This document shows positions 1 to 5,272 of a DNA stretch of 5,272 nt, piece after piece (positions within the stretch are counted from its first letter, which is position 1; the number at the start of each line of letters is the position of its first letter). A model generated the notes under the pieces. The model ran no database searches. It saw only the letters and a program-made list of their open reading frames with translations, and was not told the DNA's origin. Source of the DNA: Solirubrobacterales bacterium 70-9 (GTDB lineage Bacteria; Actinomycetota; Thermoleophilia; Solirubrobacterales; 70-9); NCBI GenBank assembly GCA_001898095.1, contig MKSH01000111.1:41541-46812 (forward strand), written 5' to 3'. Position numbers and translations under genes: made by a program.

Positions 1-513
1 CTGCATCTGGTCGGGGATCTCGACGTCCTTGATCTCCACCGCGGTGACCTTCACGCCCCATGGCTCGGTCGACTCGTCGATGATCTTCTGCAGGTCTTCG
101 TTGAGGCGCTCGCGGTCGGCGAGCAGCTGGTCCAGCTCCGCCTTGCCGAGCACCGAGCGCAGCGCCGTCTGCGAGATCTGCGAGGTGGCGACGAGGTAGT
201 TCTCGACCTCGACCACCGCGCGATTCTGGTCGACCACGCGGAAGTAGGCGACCGCGTTCACGCGGCAGGGCACGTTGTCGCGGGTGATCACCTCCTGCGG
301 CGGGATGCTCAGCGTCACCGTCCGCAGCTCGACCTTGACCATCCGGTCGATCAGCGGGATCAGCAGGATCAGGCCCGGCCCCTTGGTGGCGATCAGCCGG
401 CCGAGCCGGAAGATCACGCCGCGCTCGTACTCGCGCAGCACCCGCACCGAGAGCCCGACGCCGATCAGGGCGAAAAGGATGATGACGATGACGACGGCAC
501 CGACTGCGGCCAT
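1..513 (-). CDS. Slipin/stomatin-like SPFH (Band 7) protein, N-terminal part
   Basis: This is the last visible gene of the minus-strand operon; it runs off the left edge, so only the first 171 residues are seen. Residues about 3-22 form one hydrophobic membrane segment. The juxtamembrane [12 protein letters not shown] motif (residues 28-39) follows, and the SPFH domain continues to the edge, with [12 protein letters not shown] (69-80), a central VAYFRV strand and [13 protein letters not shown] (159-171). All three are typical of bacterial slipins and stomatins. Known family members oligomerise at the inner membrane and scaffold membrane microdomains, usually together with an NfeD partner. The ATG at 513 is chosen because the NfeD stop codon immediately precedes it (TGAATG on the minus strand) and an AAGGAG ribosome site lies 8 bases upstream. 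Translation is therefore probably coupled to NfeD. The family call is firm; the exact subfamily (slipin, paraslipin or HflK-like) is less sure without the C-terminus. Confidence 0.93.
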   Translation of the reverse strand, partial: MAAVGAVVIVIILFALIGVGLSVRVLREYERGVIFRLGRLIATKGPGLILLIPLIDRMVKVELRTVTLSIPPQEVITRDNVPCRVNAVAYFRVVDQNRAVVEVENYLVATSQISQTALRSVLGKAELDQLLADRERLNEDLQKIIDESTEPWGVKVTAVEIKDVEIPDQMQ

Positions 514-1008
514 TCAGCTCGCTCCTTGATTGGTGGCGTTGGAGACCTGGGACTGCCCGGCTGGGGTGGCGGGCCGCACCACGAGCGTCAGCCCGTCGAC
601 CGCCTCCACGGTGACTCTATCCCCGAAACGGACCGGCTCCACACCGTCGACCAGTCGCGCCGACCACAGCGTGCCGCGCATGAACGCCTTGCCGGTCGGG
701 TCGATCGCCGAGCGCGCCTCCGCCTCGCCGCCGACCATTTCCTCGGTCCCCGCCCGTTTCGGCAGCTTGCGGGTGGTGCGGAGGACTTTGCGGGTGATGA
801 AGAAGAAGCTGATCGCGGAGAGGACCGCGAGGGTGATCAGCGCGCCGCCGATCCAGTCCGCGGCGCTGTCGGAGGAATCGAGCGCGAGGATCCCGCCGAC
901 CACCAGCCCGGCGATCCCGAGCGCCGCGAGGATCCCGCCAGTCGGCAGCAACAGCTCCGCCGCCAGCAACCCGATCCCGATCAAGGCGATGACGACGAAC
1001 GCTTCCAT
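514..1008 (-). CDS. NfeD-family membrane protein (short form)
   Basis: A 164-residue protein with the layout of short NfeD proteins. The N-terminus has three predicted membrane segments (about 3-20, 25-43 and 52-72), including the family-like AELLLPTGGILAALG pattern around residues 17-31. A basic stretch (73-86) follows, then a C-terminal OB-fold-like domain (about 92-146) with GKAFMRGTLWSAR and FGDRVTVEAVDGLTLVVRP, where the family has its conserved G..W.A and G..V.V...gl.L.V pattern. The ClpP-like serine protease domain of long NfeD proteins is absent. NfeD proteins pair with SPFH proteins, and the directly abutting slipin gene is the expected neighbour. The ATG at 1008 lies 7 bases after the lipoprotein stop. 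Only a weak, very close AAGG precedes it, so coupling from the upstream gene is likely. The last ~18 residues are polar and probably a flexible tail. Confidence 0.93.
   Translation of the reverse strand: MEAFVVIALIGIGLLAAELLLPTGGILAALGIAGLVVGGILALDSSDSAADWIGGALITLAVLSAISFFFITRKVLRTTRKLPKRAGTEEMVGGEAEARSAIDPTGKAFMRGTLWSARLVDGVEPVRFGDRVTVEAVDGLTLVVRPATPAGQSQVSNATNQGAS
522..527 (-). promoter_or_regulatory. Ribosome binding site of the slipin gene
   Basis: On the minus strand this reads AAGGAG, a near-full Shine-Dalgarno match, 8 bases before the slipin ATG and inside the end of the NfeD gene. It fixes the slipin start and fits translational coupling across the TGAATG junction. Confidence 0.75.
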
Positions 1009-1015
1009 GCCTTGA

Positions 1016-1585
1016 TTATGCGCCTTCCAGCGCGTAGCGCTTGATGTCTTCTTCCAGATCGGACTCGTGCGCGTACTGGCCGAGCTTCACGTAGACGAGT
1101 TCGCCCTTGGCGTTGTAGAAGGCGGTGTCGGGCGGGCCGCTGGCCTTCAGCGAGGCGGCGTAGTCGAAGCCCGTTTCGTAGTAGCTCGGATACGGGACCG
1201 GGTTGTCCGCGAGCCACTTTTCCGCTTCCTTTTCGGAATCTTCGGAATCGGCGCCGAGGAACGCCACTTTCTTGCCCCATTTCGCCGAGGCTTCCTGGAA
1301 CATCGGGAACTCGTAGCGGCAGGGACCGCACCAGGACGCCCAGACGTTGACGACCGCCGGATAGCCGAGTTCGCCGATCCGCTTTTCCAGCGCGTCCTTG
1401 CCTCCGGGCAGCACCCGGTTGGCTTCGCCGTAGAGCTTCGCCAGCGGCGCCGGGGCGCCTTTCAGCGCGGTTTCGTAGTCGGGATGGGTGGAGTTGCCCC
1501 CGCCCGAGGAGCCGCAGCCCGCCACGAACGCGACCAAGGCGAGACCCGCGAACAGCCCGAGTGCCAGTGTGATCCGCCGTCTCAT
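1016..1585 (-). CDS. TlpA/ResA-like thioredoxin-fold lipoprotein
   Basis: First gene of the minus-strand operon; 189 residues from the ATG at 1585. The N-terminus is a lipoprotein signal: MRRR, a hydrophobic core (5-20) and lipobox VAGC with Cys24 as the likely lipidated residue, then a Gly/Ser-rich spacer. The mature part has a GAPAP segment (43-47) where TlpA-type proteins carry their entry motif, then VVNVWASWCGPCR with the redox CxxC at Cys86/Cys89. GPPDTAFYNAKGELVYVKLG (150-169) follows, matching the cis-proline loop and final strands of the fold. It should act outside the membrane as a thiol-disulfide reductant or oxidant; the substrate is unknown. A longer open frame continues upstream to 1954, but that part lies opposite the helicase gene and lacks protein-like character, so it is not used. 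A GGAG lies only 3 bases before the ATG, so initiation may be weak or near-leaderless. Cytochrome c maturation genes are not visible here, so a ResA/CcmG role is not shown. Confidence 0.92.
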   Translation of the reverse strand: MRRRITLALGLFAGLALVAFVAGCGSSGGGNSTHPDYETALKGAPAPLAKLYGEANRVLPGGKDALEKRIGELGYPAVVNVWASWCGPCRYEFPMFQEASAKWGKKVAFLGADSEDSEKEAEKWLADNPVPYPSYYETGFDYAASLKASGPPDTAFYNAKGELVYVKLGQYAHESDLEEDIKRYALEGA

Positions 1586-1742
1586 CCGCTCCGTGATTAC
1601 AATACGAATACGTTCGGTTCGCGGTTCGCGGACCTCATGAGTTCTCGGGGGGACGTACCTAGCGGCTTCCCGTAACCCTCGTTCCACTCGCCCGGCGGTC
1701 GCCCAGTCTGTTGCGCCCGGGGGCAGACACCCAAAGCCTTCT
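1586..1742. promoter_or_regulatory. Divergent intergenic region with likely promoters both ways
   Basis: The only noncoding stretch of the window, lying between the minus-strand lipoprotein operon and the plus-strand helicase. Its one AT-rich patch is 1594-1614. There a plus-strand TACAAT (1598-1603) resembles a -10 box, and the opposite strand offers TATTGT (1604-1599). Beside it are a tandem hexamer AATACG (1601-1612) and two adjacent TTCGCGG copies (1618-1624 and 1625-1631) that could be operator half-sites. No convincing -35 box was found at standard spacing for either strand. The last ~60 bases before the helicase are GC-rich and contain no clear Shine-Dalgarno sequence. Promoter function is inferred from the divergent layout and remains unproven. 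Confidence 0.4.
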
Positions 1743-4700
1743 ATGGCCAATACCACCGATGTTGCCGCTGGCGCGGCAGTCCCAAGTAGCGCCGATATCG
1801 AGCGTGCGTCCGAGTTCGCCCGCGAGCCGTTCCTGCTCGACGGCGAGGGACCCGAGGCGCTCGCTCCCGGCACCGCCCGGCGCGAGGCGCTCGACCACGC
1901 GCTGAAGGAGATCGACGGCGGCGCGAGCGAGCCCTCGATCGAGTGGCGCCGCAACTACTCGCTGCTGCTCGGGCTGGAGCGCTTCCTCGCCACCGACACG
2001 CCGACCCTGCGCGACGGCGCCGAACTCTCCCCGCACCAGGTCGACGCGCTGGCCGGCACGCTGGCCGAGCTGATGGCCCAGCAGCAGGTCGGCTCGGCCG
2101 CGGCCGGCGATACGGGAGCGGGCGAAGCGGGGATCGACGAGCCCGAGACCGACGAAGTGGAGATCGTCGACGACGCCGCGCCGGAAGGCGAGGAGGAAGA
2201 CGAAGCTCCCGACGAGGCCGAGGACGAGGAGCCGCAGGACTGGGCCGAAGCGGCCCCCGACGACGAAGACGAGGTGGTCGAGGAGGCCGCCGAAGACCCG
2301 GGCGCGGCGCGCCGCTTCTGGTTCGAGCACGCGACCGGCGCGGGCAAGACCGTCGCCGCGGTCGGCTTCATCGAGGCGACCCGCACCGGGGGCGTCCTGA
2401 TCCTCACCCACCGCCGCAACCTGGTCGACCAGTTCATCGGCGAGATCTCCGACCGCGGTTACAAGGAGCGCCTGCGCCCGCCGCTGCTCGGCAATCGCGA
2501 CGACGCCGAAGGCCCGGTCACGGTCGAGACCTACCAGTGGTTCGTCCGCAACCACAAGAAAGTCTCCGACGCCTACTCGGTGGTCATCTGCGACGAGGCG
2601 CACACCGCGCTGGGCGAGAAAACCAGCGCCTGCATCCGCGCCTGGCCCGGCCCCGTCTTCATCGGGATGACCGCGACCGGCGCGCTGATCGCCCGCCACG
2701 TCGCCGACCTCTTCCCGACCCAGACCTCGCGCTTCGACCTCGCCCAGGCGGCCCGCCGCGGCGTCATCTCGCCGCTGCGCTGCCTGCGGATCCCGCCCGG
2801 CCCGGGCGTGCGCACGATCGCCAAGGTGCCGCTGCGCAAAGGCGAGGTCGACCAGGACTTCGACCAGGAGGAGCTGGCGGCGCTGCTCGACCAAGGCCCG
2901 TTCAACTTCGCGATCGCCGACCTCTACAAGTCGCGCTTCCGCAAAACGCCGGGCGTCCTCTACACGGCGGGCGTCCAGCACGCCCACAACGTGGCGGAAG
3001 CGTTCCGCGCGGTCGGGATCAACGCCCAGGCGGTCTCCGGGCAGACGCCGAAGCGCGAACTGGCCGACATCCTTGCCGCCTTCGAACGCGGCGACGTCGA
3101 CGTGCTCTGCAACGCGCAGCTGCTCGCCGAGGGTTGGAACAGCCCGCGGGCGACGATCTGCATGCACCTGGCGCCGACCGCCTCGCGGCGGATCTACCAG
3201 CAGCGGGTCGGTCGCGTGACCCGGCGCGCGCCGGGCAAGGAGGCGGGCCTGGTGATCGACTTCGTCCACCCGGCGACGACCCACGACGAGACGATCGTCA
3301 CCCTGCACAGCCTGCTCGACCGCGACGTCTACCGCGGCGGCGCGATCGTGGTCGGGCCGGTGCGCCGCGGCCGCGGTCGCAAGGTGCGGGTGGAGCGGCG
3401 GATCGTCCCGGTCTCCGACGTCGAGGAGAAACGGATGGAGGTCCTCGAACGGGAGATCTGGCGGATCGCGGTCGAGAACCTCGACTACCCGGAGCAGCAC
3501 GCCTGGGCGGCGCTGGCCGGGGCGCGGGTGAACACGCAGGGCTGGCGGCGCGCCCGCGCGATGCTGCAGAACGACCGCACCAAAGAGCTCCGTCGCCGCT
3601 TCCTGCTCACCTGCGTGCAGCGCAACCGCAACGCGCAGCTGCGGCTGAAAGCGCTGGGGGAGATCGCCGACCTCGGCGACGCCGACGCCTTCGACGACGC
3701 GATCGACATCGTCGGCACCTGGAGCCGCGAGGACAAACGGGCGGGGACGAAGACGATGCTGCAGGCGCTGATCGACAAACGGATCGGGCGCCGGGACCAG
3801 GCGCAGGCGTGGGTCTGGCGGCTCGCCGGCTACACGCGGGAACTGCACGAGGAGTACGCGGTGCAGCGCTGGCCGGAGACGAAGCGGCTGCTCGGCCTGC
3901 TGGTCAACTCGAGCGGGCGGGCCCACGGGCGCAACGCCCGCCGGCTGGTCCACGCGGCGCGCAAACAGGATCGCCGGCTGGCGGTGGCGCTGCTTGCCGC
4001 GGCGGTCTCGCACACGCCGGAGGGCGAGGAGGGGCTGCGCGGGGCGCGGATGCGGATGGCTCGGAAACCGTCGGCCGTCGCCCGCGAGCTGCTGCGGAAC
4101 TTCCCCAAAGGCGGCAAGCGCCGGCGCAAGCGCAACAAGCGCGGCGGCGGCAACGGCGACGGGGAGAACGGCGAGAACGGCTCGGCGGCGGAGGCGCTGC
4201 AGAACGGGACCGCCGAGGAGATGCTCGACGGCGACGGGATCGAGGCCGAGGGCTCGAGCAACGGCGGCGCGCCGGAGGACGGCGAGGGCGACGCGGCCGC
4301 GCGGAAGCGCAAACGGAGCCGGCGGCGCAAAGCGAGGGCGGACGCGCGCGACGCCGCCGAGGGCGACGCGAGCGCCGAGGGCGACGCCGGGGACCTGAGC
4401 GCTGCGAGCGACACCGGTGACGCTGACGCCAAGGCCGGCGGTGCGGCCGGCGGCGACGACGAGCCCGCCGAGAAACCCAAACGCGCTCGCCGCCGCAAAA
4501 CGACGAAAGCTGGGCAGGACGAGGACGGCGGTGCTGCGCCGACGGGCGACGGCGAGGTCCCGGCCGACGGCGAGTCGTCGGCGGACGCGGAGCCGAAGCC
4601 GGCGAAACGCAAAGCCGCGAAGGCGAAAACGGCGAAAACCGACGCGGACAAACCTAAAGCCGCGAAAGCCAAAGCGAGCAAAGCGAAAACGGCGAGAGCC

Positions 4701-4868
4701 AAAGCAGCGGCGAAACCGAAAGCCAAAGCAGCGGCGAAACCGAAAGCCAAACGGAAACCGAAAGCGGCGAAAGCGAAAGCCGCCGCGGACGACGGCTCAG
4801 AAAGCGGTCAGATGCACATCGCCGGCACCGAGGGCGATGCTGTCGCCGTCGGCGAGTCGGACGATTAG
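1743..4868 (+). CDS. Superfamily 2 DEAH helicase with acidic linker and Lys/Ala-rich tail
   Basis: A 1041-residue protein. The ATP-dependent motor resembles the ResIII/UvrB/SSL2-like branch of SF2. Visible motifs are Q-like LSPHQVDAL (95-103), Walker A ATGAGKT (197-203), a motif Ia-like THRRNLVDQF (222-231), Walker B/motif II DEAH (284-287), motif III TAT (310-312), motif V EGWNSP (463-468) and motif VI QQRVGRVTR (486-494, arginine fingers). No nuclease, methyltransferase or zinc motif was seen. Residues ~118-187 are an acidic linker placed between the Q-like motif and Walker A; there is no Lys or Arg between R90 and R190. Residues ~520-785 look mostly helical and were not recognised. From ~786 on the protein is low complexity: basic clusters at 789-800, 854-865 and 911-919 alternate with acidic Gly-rich stretches, then a Lys/Ala/Pro segment (952-1012) like a histone H1 tail. 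The substrate is unknown; DNA or RNA binding by the tail is inferred. The ATG at 1743 lacks a clear Shine-Dalgarno site. The last 24 codons overlap the opposite-strand birA. Confidence 0.93.
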   Translation: MANTTDVAAGAAVPSSADIERASEFAREPFLLDGEGPEALAPGTARREALDHALKEIDGGASEPSIEWRRNYSLLLGLERFLATDTPTLRDGAELSPHQVDALAGTLAELMAQQQVGSAAAGDTGAGEAGIDEPETDEVEIVDDAAPEGEEEDEAPDEAEDEEPQDWAEAAPDDEDEVVEEAAEDPGAARRFWFEHATGAGKTVAAVGFIEATRTGGVLILTHRRNLVDQFIGEISDRGYKERLRPPLLGNRDDAEGPVTVETYQWFVRNHKKVSDAYSVVICDEAHTALGEKTSACIRAWPGPVFIGMTATGALIARHVADLFPTQTSRFDLAQAARRGVISPLRCLRIPPGPGVRTIAKVPLRKGEVDQDFDQEELAALLDQGPFNFAIADLYKSRFRKTPGVLYTAGVQHAHNVAEAFRAVGINAQAVSGQTPKRELADILAAFERGDVDVLCNAQLLAEGWNSPRATICMHLAPTASRRIYQQRVGRVTRRAPGKEAGLVIDFVHPATTHDETIVTLHSLLDRDVYRGGAIVVGPVRRGRGRKVRVERRIVPVSDVEEKRMEVLEREIWRIAVENLDYPEQHAWAALAGARVNTQGWRRARAMLQNDRTKELRRRFLLTCVQRNRNAQLRLKALGEIADLGDADAFDDAIDIVGTWSREDKRAGTKTMLQALIDKRIGRRDQAQAWVWRLAGYTRELHEEYAVQRWPETKRLLGLLVNSSGRAHGRNARRLVHAARKQDRRLAVALLAAAVSHTPEGEEGLRGARMRMARKPSAVARELLRNFPKGGKRRRKRNKRGGGNGDGENGENGSAAEALQNGTAEEMLDGDGIEAEGSSNGGAPEDGEGDAAARKRKRSRRRKARADARDAAEGDASAEGDAGDLSAASDTGDADAKAGGAAGGDDEPAEKPKRARRRKTTKAGQDEDGGAAPTGDGEVPADGESSADAEPKPAKRKAAKAKTAKTDADKPKAAKAKASKAKTARAKAAAKPKAKAAAKPKAKRKPKAAKAKAAADDGSESGQMHIAGTEGDAVAVGESDD
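4697..4751 (+). repeat. Perfect 24-base tandem repeat, 2.3 copies, in the helicase tail
   Basis: Two identical adjacent 24-base units (4697-4720 and 4721-4744) are followed by 7 more matching bases. In frame they encode the octapeptide AKAAAKPK twice (residues 986-993 and 994-1001) and then AK. Perfect identity at the nucleotide level, including two rare GCA codons, points to recent duplication by slippage. The unit length is a multiple of three, so copy-number change keeps the frame. Confidence 0.9.
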
Positions 4869-5272
4869 GTAGCCGCGCTCGTCGATTCCTTCGGCGACGC
4901 CGGAGCCCTGTTCCCAGGTGACGTCGCGCCCGCGGAGGGCGTCGCGAGTGCGCCACTCGGTGAGGATCTGATCGGAGTCGGCGTCGATCCAGCGGGTCAG
5001 GGCTGAGCTCAGGGAAGCCGACGCCTCGCTCGCCCAACCGGCCCTCATCTCGTCTTGGCGGTCATGAGGGCCGGGTGGGCGATTGGCGCACAGGGAGATC
5101 GCGCGGGTTCGCAGGTCCTGCGGGAACTCGTTTTCGGCGATCGTCAAGTTGAGGCCCACGCCGAGGACCGCCCAGCCGTCTTGGGGGCGGGCCTCGATCA
5201 GGATGCCCGCCAGCTTGCGGCCCTCGAGGTGGATGTCGTTGGGCCACTTCACCTTGCACGCGATGCCGGGGC
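4797..5272 (-). CDS. birA: Biotin-[acetyl-CoA carboxylase] ligase, C-terminal part
   Basis: The gene enters from the right edge; 157 residues plus a TGA stop are visible. It attaches biotin, through biotinyl-AMP, to the lysine of biotin carboxyl carrier proteins in the cytoplasm. The fragment opens with the catalytic-domain signature KWPND (fragment residues 8-12), then GRKLAGILIE (17-26), whose lysine matches the conserved active-site lysine of the family. Next is VLGVGLNL, the GxGxN strand, then the usual FPQDL..RAISL segment. The C-terminal SH3-like domain is seen in LRGRDVTWEQGSGVAEGI and the closing ADGDSIALGAGDVHL. The N-terminal part, including any DNA-binding domain and the GRGRxGR biotinyl-AMP loop, is outside the window, so repressor function cannot be judged. 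A GTG at 5252 in the same frame is an internal valine of KVKWPND, not the start. The last 24 codons (stop included) lie opposite the helicase 3' end, and an inverted repeat sits in the middle of this part. Confidence 0.95.
   Translation of the reverse strand, partial: PGIACKVKWPNDIHLEGRKLAGILIEARPQDGWAVLGVGLNLTIAENEFPQDLRTRAISLCANRPPGPHDRQDEMRAGWASEASASLSSALTRWIDADSDQILTEWRTRDALRGRDVTWEQGSGVAEGIDERGYLIVRLADGDSIALGAGDVHLTAF
5030..5082. repeat. 19-bp inverted repeat with 15-base loop inside birA
   Basis: Arms 5030-5048 and 5064-5082 are complementary at 18 of 19 positions; the single mismatch is 5037 against 5075. The loop is 5049-5063. It lies fully inside the birA reading frame, in the variable stretch between the AISL strand and the C-terminal domain, and about 160 bases past the helicase stop. 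No T-run follows on either strand, so it is not a standard intrinsic terminator. It could still form a strong RNA hairpin in either transcript. Confidence 0.85.

Noticed and set aside
526..1044. Plus-strand open frames opposite the NfeD gene.
   Set aside because: Low-complexity Arg/Asp/Gln or Ser/Ala/Pro translations without domains; the minus strand encodes a recognisable NfeD protein there.
1586..1954. N-terminal extension of the lipoprotein gene up to an in-frame start at 1954.
   Set aside because: It would put about 120 featureless residues before a clear lipoprotein signal peptide and overlap the helicase start. The ATG at 1585 gives a normal signal peptide.
1659..4013. A 784-codon open frame on the minus strand opposite the helicase.
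   Set aside because: It is the antisense shadow of a GC-rich gene where stop codons are rare. Its translation is Arg/Asp/Val/Gly-rich with no recognisable domain, while the plus strand carries clear helicase motifs.
1943..4420. An 825-codon plus-strand open frame overlapping the helicase in another frame.
   Set aside because: The translation is almost only Arg, Gly, Ala, Pro and Asp, typical of a shifted frame of GC-rich coding DNA, and it overlaps a well-supported gene.
3830..4750. Minus-strand frame whose start looks like a hydrophobic, membrane-type Ala/Phe/Leu protein.
   Set aside because: It is the reverse complement of the Lys/Ala repeat (AAA and GCC/GCG read backwards as Phe and Gly/Arg/Ala). 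The rest is Ser/Pro/Arg low complexity with no family resemblance.
4817..4839. A 7-bp inverted repeat with 9-base loop (CATCGCC/GGCGATG) near the end of both convergent genes, considered as a shared terminator.
   Set aside because: The stem is short, there is no T-run, and such repeats are expected often in DNA of this base composition.

Overview
The window is GC-rich and almost fully coding, with GC-rich third codon positions. The best inference is a high-GC Actinomycetota. The gene style (a Gly/Ser lipoprotein, and a helicase with a Lys/Ala-rich tail) would suit Thermoleophilia/Solirubrobacterales, but no rRNA or marker gene is present to prove it. There is no sign of phage, plasmid, insertion sequence, CRISPR array or RNA gene.

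Left part (1-1585, minus strand): a tight three-gene operon read right to left. A TlpA/thioredoxin-like lipoprotein with a WCGPC active site comes first. Seven bases on is a short NfeD-family membrane protein. Its TGA stop directly abuts the ATG of a stomatin/slipin-type SPFH protein, whose C-terminal end lies outside the window. NfeD and SPFH proteins are established partners in membrane microdomain or membrane quality-control assemblies. The redox lipoprotein in front of them is the less usual member.

Middle (1586-1742): a 157-base divergent intergenic region. It has one AT-rich patch and short tandem repeats, and probably carries the promoters for both directions.

Right part (1743-4868, plus strand): a 1041-residue superfamily 2 DEAH helicase with all the main motifs. 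Its architecture is unusual. A strongly acidic linker separates the Q-like motif from Walker A, an unrecognised helical region follows the motor, and the last ~255 residues are a charge-alternating, disordered tail ending in histone-H1-like Lys/Ala/Pro repeats.

Right edge (4797-5272, minus strand): the C-terminal part of a biotin-protein ligase (BirA). Its 3' end overlaps the helicase 3' end by 72 bases with codon boundaries in register. A strong 19-bp inverted repeat lies inside this birA portion.

The points most worth following are the helicase architecture, the registered convergent overlap with birA, the palindrome in birA, and the lipoprotein-NfeD-slipin operon.
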